A DNA stretch of 10,816 nt from JBAZOJ01 sp041648755. GTDB taxonomy: Bacteria > Planctomycetota > B143-G9. A program made the position numbers and the translations under genes. Shown here one piece after another: positions 7,339-10,816 of this stretch (positions are counted from its first letter, which is position 1; each line of letters starts with the position of its first letter). The stretch lies in contig JBAZOJ010000120.1 in NCBI GenBank assembly GCA_041648755.1, positions 1-10,816 on the forward strand, in the 5' to 3' direction. A model generated the notes under the pieces. The model worked only from the letters and a program-made list of their open reading frames with translations, was not told the origin of the DNA and ran no database searches.

Positions 7339-7820
7339 TGAGAGTTGCCTCGCTTATCGTTTTCGTCCTTTCCTTGTCATTTGCCGGGTGCTATCGTGTT
7401 TCGCTTTCTGACCTCCCTTCGGGAACGGTGTACGTAAAGACGTTTTCGAACGAAACGTTTTATCGGGAATTCGATGAGCTTCTTAACACGGCACTGGCTG
7501 AGGTGCTTTCGCGCAGGTCGCGTCTTCGGCGAGTCTCTGATGAGCAGGCTGCCGACTACGTTCTTTCCGGAGGCATAACATCGATTGTGAAGCGCGTGCT
7601 TCGCACCGGTGAATCGGATACTCCTCTGGAATACTCATTTTCGTGTACACTTGAGTACCGGCTGGTCCGACGCGGCGAAACAAAGGATGCGAGCAGGCGG
7701 AAGATAGACCGGTCGCACCGTGACGTGCCCTCCTTGAACGAGACCCAGGCTTCAACGCTTGACCAGTTGGCTGTCTACATGGCTGAAGAACTGGTCCGGG
7801 ACATGCAAAACTCTTGGTAG
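7335..7820 (+). CDS. lptE: LptE-like LPS-assembly lipoprotein
   Basis: A 161-residue predicted outer-membrane lipoprotein. LptE plugs the LptD barrel and helps deliver lipopolysaccharide to the outer leaflet. The signal peptide ends in the lipobox FAGC, with C19 as the lipidated residue. What follows matches the LptE family (the short alpha/beta type found outside enterics): LPSGTVYVKTFSNETFYREF (27-46), a helix to about residue 62, RSRLRRVSDEQAADYVLSGGITS (61-83), and a beta-rich SFSCTLEYRLVRR (101-113). A C-terminal helix, QLAVYMAEELVRDM, closes it. It overlaps the bamD-like gene by ATGA. A second Met lies directly after the first, so the start could be 7338. The gene ends in a doubled TAG TAG. 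Sequence conservation in this family is weak, so the call rests on lipobox, motif order and neighbours. Confidence 0.77.
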   Translation: MMRVASLIVFVLSLSFAGCYRVSLSDLPSGTVYVKTFSNETFYREFDELLNTALAEVLSRRSRLRRVSDEQAADYVLSGGITSIVKRVLRTGESDTPLEYSFSCTLEYRLVRRGETKDASRRKIDRSHRDVPSLNETQASTLDQLAVYMAEELVRDMQNSW

Positions 7821-7829
7821 TAGGTAAAA

Positions 7830-9767
7830 GTGGAACCAGACAAAAGCAATAATCAGAATACAGTGCCCGGAGGCTTCGGGAGATTCCTGACGCCCTTTCT
7901 GCTCTTCGTCCTGGGCTTGTTGGCCATTCTCTATCTCACGGGCATCAACTCGACGACCGTCGACCTTGACACATCGAAGTTCCTTGAACTCCTCAACGCA
8001 GGAAAGATTGAGAGCATTGTCCGTACCGGGTCTGACATCGAGTGCACCATGGGCGGGAAAGGGGTCGACCAGACAGTTGACGGACGCAAGTACACCAAGT
8101 TCCGCCTCCATATGTCCGAGGAAGAATGGGCGCAAAACTACAGCAACGAAGTCAAGAAGGCCTACGAGGAAGGGCACCTGAAGTCATACACATCCGCCGA
8201 GCCCAGCAAGTGGCCGGAGATCATTATGCAGATCGCCATATTCGGTGGAGCAATCCTCCTGATATGGTTCCTTTTCTTCCGCCGCCTCTCCGGGAGCGGC
8301 GCCGGTGGGATCGCCTGGTTCGGCAAGGCTAAGGCTCAACTGATTCCAAAGGGACAGATCAAGAACACGTTCGATGACGTTGCTGGAATCGACGAAGCAA
8401 AAGAGGAAGTCCAGGAGATCATCTCGTTCCTCAAATGCCCGGACAAGTTCAAAAGCCTGGGCGGACGGATTCCTCATGGAGTTCTGTTGATCGGTCCTCC
8501 TGGGACCGGAAAAACACTGTTGGCGAAGGCAATTGCCGGCGAAGCCGATGTCCCCTTCTATGCAATCTCCGGATCCGATTTCGTTGAGCTGTTTGTTGGC
8601 GTGGGCGCGAGCCGAGTACGGGATCTGTTCGGACAAGCCAAGGCAAGCGCTCCCTGCATCATATTTCTGGATGAGATTGACGCGGTCGGTCGCAGGCGAG
8701 GTCCCGCGACTTCGAGTGGCGGAGTAGAAGAGCGCGAGCAGACTCTGAATGCTATCCTCGTCGAAATGCAGGGGTTGTCATCGAATGAGAATGTCATTGT
8801 CATCGCTGCAACGAATCGTCCTGATATGCTCGACCCGGCACTGCTCCGACCCGGCAGATTTGACCGGCGCGTCTTCGTGGACTTGCCGGACGTGAAGGGA
8901 CGTGAGGCGATCCTCAAGATCCATGCACGAGTAATCACGATGGCACCTGACGTTGACCTAATGGTAATCGCACGTAGTACTCCGACTTTTAGTGGAGCCG
9001 AATTGGAAAGTCTTCTCAACGAAGCCGCCCTCATAGCGGTACGCAAAGACAAGAAGGCAGTGGAGATGTCCGACGTTGAGGAGGCTCGCGACAAGGTTCG
9101 GTTCGGTAGAGAACTGAAGAGTCGCCAGATGTCCGAAGAAGATCGAAAGCGTACAGCTTTCCACGAAGCGGGACACGCTCTCGTCACCGCGCTTTCACCT
9201 GAAGCTGACCCTCTTCACAAGGTAAGTATTATCCCAAGGGGCCGCTCGCTTGGGTCGACACTCATGTTGCCCACCAAGGACGAGTTGCAGCTTACCTCCG
9301 GAAAAGCACAGGCAATAATCACTACTTTGCTGGCGGGCAGAGCAACGGAAAAGAGATTCCTCGGAGACTGGTCCACCGGTGCGTCAAACGACATCGAACG
9401 AGCTACAGAGTTGGCTCGTCGGATGGTCACCGAATGGGGCATGTCCGAGAGGCTTGGCCCCGTGAATTATTCGAAGGAGGAATACGTCCTCGGTCTGGAT
9501 GAAGGTGGAGCAACAAACAGAGTCAGTGCAAAAACTGCCGAGATCATCGACGAAGAGATAACCAGAATTATCCGGGAGGCTGAGCATCGGGTCAACGAAT
9601 TCGTCGTGGCCTACGCAACGGTCATCGAGAGAATTGCCATCGAGCTTTGCGAAAAGGAGACACTTACTGCAGAGGAAGTAGCACATATCGTTCGGGACAC
9701 CGCCGCGAAGAATGGGTTTTCCGCTCCTGCCGTGAACATCTCCGGTCAACCCGGCGAAGCAGACTGA
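7830..9767 (+). CDS. ftsH: ATP-dependent zinc metalloprotease FtsH
   Basis: A 645-residue membrane-anchored AAA+ protease that degrades misfolded membrane proteins and short-lived regulators, in many bacteria including the LPS enzyme LpxC. Membrane helices lie at about 19-38 and 130-150, with a periplasmic domain of roughly 90 residues between. The AAA module has Walker A GPPGTGKT (222-229), pore loop LFVGVGASR (F255), Walker B FLDEID (279-284), and a second region of homology with arginine fingers R340 and R343. The protease domain carries HEAGH (445-449), and D521 in TGASNDIERAT is the probable third zinc ligand. All catalytic residues are present and the length is normal. The start is GTG at 7830, 9 bases after the lptE stop, with only a weak AGTAGG upstream. 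No other start lies nearby before the first membrane helix. The ftsH-folP order is common across bacteria. Confidence 0.97.
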   Translation: MEPDKSNNQNTVPGGFGRFLTPFLLFVLGLLAILYLTGINSTTVDLDTSKFLELLNAGKIESIVRTGSDIECTMGGKGVDQTVDGRKYTKFRLHMSEEEWAQNYSNEVKKAYEEGHLKSYTSAEPSKWPEIIMQIAIFGGAILLIWFLFFRRLSGSGAGGIAWFGKAKAQLIPKGQIKNTFDDVAGIDEAKEEVQEIISFLKCPDKFKSLGGRIPHGVLLIGPPGTGKTLLAKAIAGEADVPFYAISGSDFVELFVGVGASRVRDLFGQAKASAPCIIFLDEIDAVGRRRGPATSSGGVEEREQTLNAILVEMQGLSSNENVIVIAATNRPDMLDPALLRPGRFDRRVFVDLPDVKGREAILKIHARVITMAPDVDLMVIARSTPTFSGAELESLLNEAALIAVRKDKKAVEMSDVEEARDKVRFGRELKSRQMSEEDRKRTAFHEAGHALVTALSPEADPLHKVSIIPRGRSLGSTLMLPTKDELQLTSGKAQAIITTLLAGRATEKRFLGDWSTGASNDIERATELARRMVTEWGMSERLGPVNYSKEEYVLGLDEGGATNRVSAKTAEIIDEEITRIIREAEHRVNEFVVAYATVIERIAIELCEKETLTAEEVAHIVRDTAAKNGFSAPAVNISGQPGEAD

Positions 9768-9775
9768 CTCCGTCC

Positions 9776-10816
9776 ATGACCTGTTTCCAGATATTCGGGA
9801 GCGCCGAACAGACACGTTCGGCGCTTTCCGATTTTCAGCTTGTACTACCTTCTAAACCGACCAGCTATGGCTCTTGTGCGTTCGGAATCTTCCGCGATAT
9901 CTCCCCTTCCCTGTCCCTCGCGGTCGAGTCAGAGTTGCGAAATCTGGGGGCCAATTTTACGAGTTCCACATCGGAGAAGTGTGCTTGCACGGTTGCATGT
10001 GCGTCTGTTGGAGTCTTCCACACGCTGGCGAGATCTCCCGTCTTGGCGCAATCCGGGCTTGCTGCGAGCATCGCCGCAGAGTTGGCTCGATTTGCACCAA
10101 AAGTTATCTGGCGGGTTCGGGGTAGACACATCGAGATCGGAGCCCGTCCACTTGTAATGGGCATCCTCAATGTAACGCCGGACTCGTTTTCGGATGCAGG
10201 GCAGTTTCTCCAACGTGATGCGGCCATTGCTCGAGCGCTCTCAATGATCGAAGAACGCGCCGATATCATTGACATTGGAGGTCAATCCTCAAGGCCCGGA
10301 GCTGTCCCGATATCTGAGCAAGAGGAGGAAGAACGCGTCTTACCGGTGCTTTCTGAGATTAGGGGAAAGTGCAGTATCCCGATCTCGGTCGACACATTCT
10401 ATGCGTCTTCGGCGGCCCGCTACCTTGATGCCGGAGCCGAAATTGTCAACGATATCTCTGCGATGCGCCATCCGAGCGAAATGGCTCGTGTGATCTCCGC
10501 AAGCGGAGCTGGCGTCATACTGATGCATATGCGCGGCGAGCCCCGCACCATGCAATCAGACCCAACCTATGCCGATGTAGTACAGGAAGTGCGAACGTTC
10601 CTGGACGAGCGGATAACTTGCGCCGAGTCGGCAGGGATACCACTTGAGTGTATTGCCGTTGATCCCGGGATCGGCTTCGGTAAGATGCTTGAGCACAACT
10701 TGCAGATTGTAAGAAGCCTTGGTGGATTCGCTGCCCGCGGACGCCCGGTGGTCTTAGGACACTCCCGCAAGGGGTTCATTGGGATGTTGTCAGGGCGCCC
10801 AATAGCGGATCGCGAT
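9776..10816 (+). CDS. folP: Dihydropteroate synthase FolP, truncated at the window end, possible N-terminal extension
   Basis: FolP condenses p-aminobenzoate with dihydropterin diphosphate in cytosolic folate synthesis and is the sulfonamide target. The barrel is unmistakable. With the start at 9776, MGILNVTPDSFSDAG is at 128-142, GGQSSRPGA at 168-176, SVDT at 204-207, NDIS at 225-228, DPGIGFGK at 296-303 and HSRKGFIG at 329-336. The sequence stops at residue 347, before the last strand and helix. The start is uncertain. ATG 9776, 8 bases after ftsH, gives about 127 residues before the core and leaves no gap, but it lacks a good ribosome site and its frame runs through a hairpin at 9800-9825. 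TTG at 10082 would give a normal-length enzyme; ATG 10157 falls on the first core motif and is too late. The stretch at about 52-104 (SELRNLGANF to GLAASIAAEL) faintly resembles the N-terminal domain of some longer FolP proteins. Core identity is sure. Confidence 0.9.
   Translation, partial: MTCFQIFGSAEQTRSALSDFQLVLPSKPTSYGSCAFGIFRDISPSLSLAVESELRNLGANFTSSTSEKCACTVACASVGVFHTLARSPVLAQSGLAASIAAELARFAPKVIWRVRGRHIEIGARPLVMGILNVTPDSFSDAGQFLQRDAAIARALSMIEERADIIDIGGQSSRPGAVPISEQEEEERVLPVLSEIRGKCSIPISVDTFYASSAARYLDAGAEIVNDISAMRHPSEMARVISASGAGVILMHMRGEPRTMQSDPTYADVVQEVRTFLDERITCAESAGIPLECIAVDPGIGFGKMLEHNLQIVRSLGGFAARGRPVVLGHSRKGFIGMLSGRPIADRD
9800..9825 (+). terminator. Perfect 10-bp hairpin after ftsH, possible intrinsic terminator or attenuator
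   Basis: AGCGCCGAAC at 9800-9809 pairs perfectly with GTTCGGCGCT at 9816-9825 around the 6-base loop AGACAC. The sequence after it is TTTCCGATTTT, which is T-rich but interrupted, so termination may be partial. It lies 33 bases after the ftsH stop, as expected for an operon end or an internal attenuator. It would lie inside the folP reading frame if folP starts at 9776, but upstream of folP if the start is 10082. Confidence 0.45.

Larger units (their letters stand above)
2..9767 (+). other. Probable single operon uppS to ftsH, extending into folP
   Basis: All genes share one strand. Junctions are: uppS/cdsA gap 2, cdsA/phoH ATGA overlap, phoH/pgpH ATGA overlap, pgpH/ybeY 1-base overlap, ybeY/corC gap 3, corC/recO gap 1, recO/bamD gap 20, bamD/lptE ATGA overlap, lptE/ftsH gap 9. 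No space is left for a conventional promoter and leader between these genes, and I recognise no -35/-10 pair in the gaps. Internal promoters inside coding sequence cannot be excluded. Co-transcription is inferred from spacing alone. Confidence 0.6.

Noticed and set aside
8558..9187. Minus-strand open frame of 209 codons opposite ftsH
   Set aside because: It lies opposite the AAA core of ftsH and has a low-complexity Ser/Arg/Thr composition typical of antisense reading.
9840..10157. Two open frames (from 9840 and from 9874) in the ftsH-folP interval as separate small genes
   Set aside because: They have Arg/Ser/Cys-rich shadow-like composition with no motif. The folP frame over the same bases gives a more protein-like sequence continuous with the FolP core.
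1..10816. Mobile elements, CRISPR arrays, tRNA or rRNA genes, attachment sites, tandem repeats
   Set aside because: No transposase or integrase motifs, no regularly spaced repeats and no tRNA-like cloverleaf were seen. Coding sequence fills nearly all of the window.

Overview
This window reads as one unbroken block of plus-strand bacterial housekeeping genes: eleven genes from the 3' end of uppS to a truncated folP. Neighbours overlap by 1-4 bases or sit 1-20 bases apart. I see no mobile element, CRISPR array, RNA gene, toxin or defence gene, or prophage piece. The organism is very probably a diderm bacterium, because the cluster encodes a BamD-like outer-membrane assembly protein and an LptE-like lipoprotein. 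Moderate GC, TTG and GTG starts, a CdsA with a non-classical signature, and a BamD-like protein with a 'WIWRPDVGWINS'-type N-terminus suggest a PVC-related or other little-cultured phylum rather than a proteobacterium. That placement is inference at low confidence.

Layout. Bases 2-151 hold the end of undecaprenyl diphosphate synthase (uppS), followed by cdsA (154-1095), so lipid-carrier and phospholipid precursor synthesis come first. Next are phoH/ybeZ (1092-2078), a 7TM-HD phosphodiesterase of the PgpH/YqfF family (2075-3760), ybeY (3760-4263) and a CorC/CNNM protein (4267-5562). This is the widespread phoH-pgpH-ybeY-corC module for RNA processing, c-di-AMP turnover and ion homeostasis. Then come recO (5564-6301), a bamD-like TPR gene (6322-7338), lptE (7335-7820), ftsH (7830-9767) and folP (from about 9776, running off the end).

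How they work together. The common theme is envelope building and its quality control: lipid carrier and CDP-diacylglycerol synthesis, outer-membrane protein and LPS assembly factors, and the membrane protease FtsH. Ribosome and RNA maturation (PhoH, YbeY), recombination repair (RecO) and folate synthesis (FolP) travel with it. Start-stop overlaps at cdsA/phoH, phoH/pgpH, pgpH/ybeY and bamD/lptE suggest translational coupling.

I found no previously undescribed system. The points worth a second look are small. FolP may carry a roughly 127-residue N-terminal extension that would run through a perfect terminator-like hairpin just after ftsH. The PgpH-like protein has a much reduced ectodomain and a His-to-Gln change in its HH motif. 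CdsA and YbeY have altered signature residues, and the BamD-like protein lacks a lipobox.
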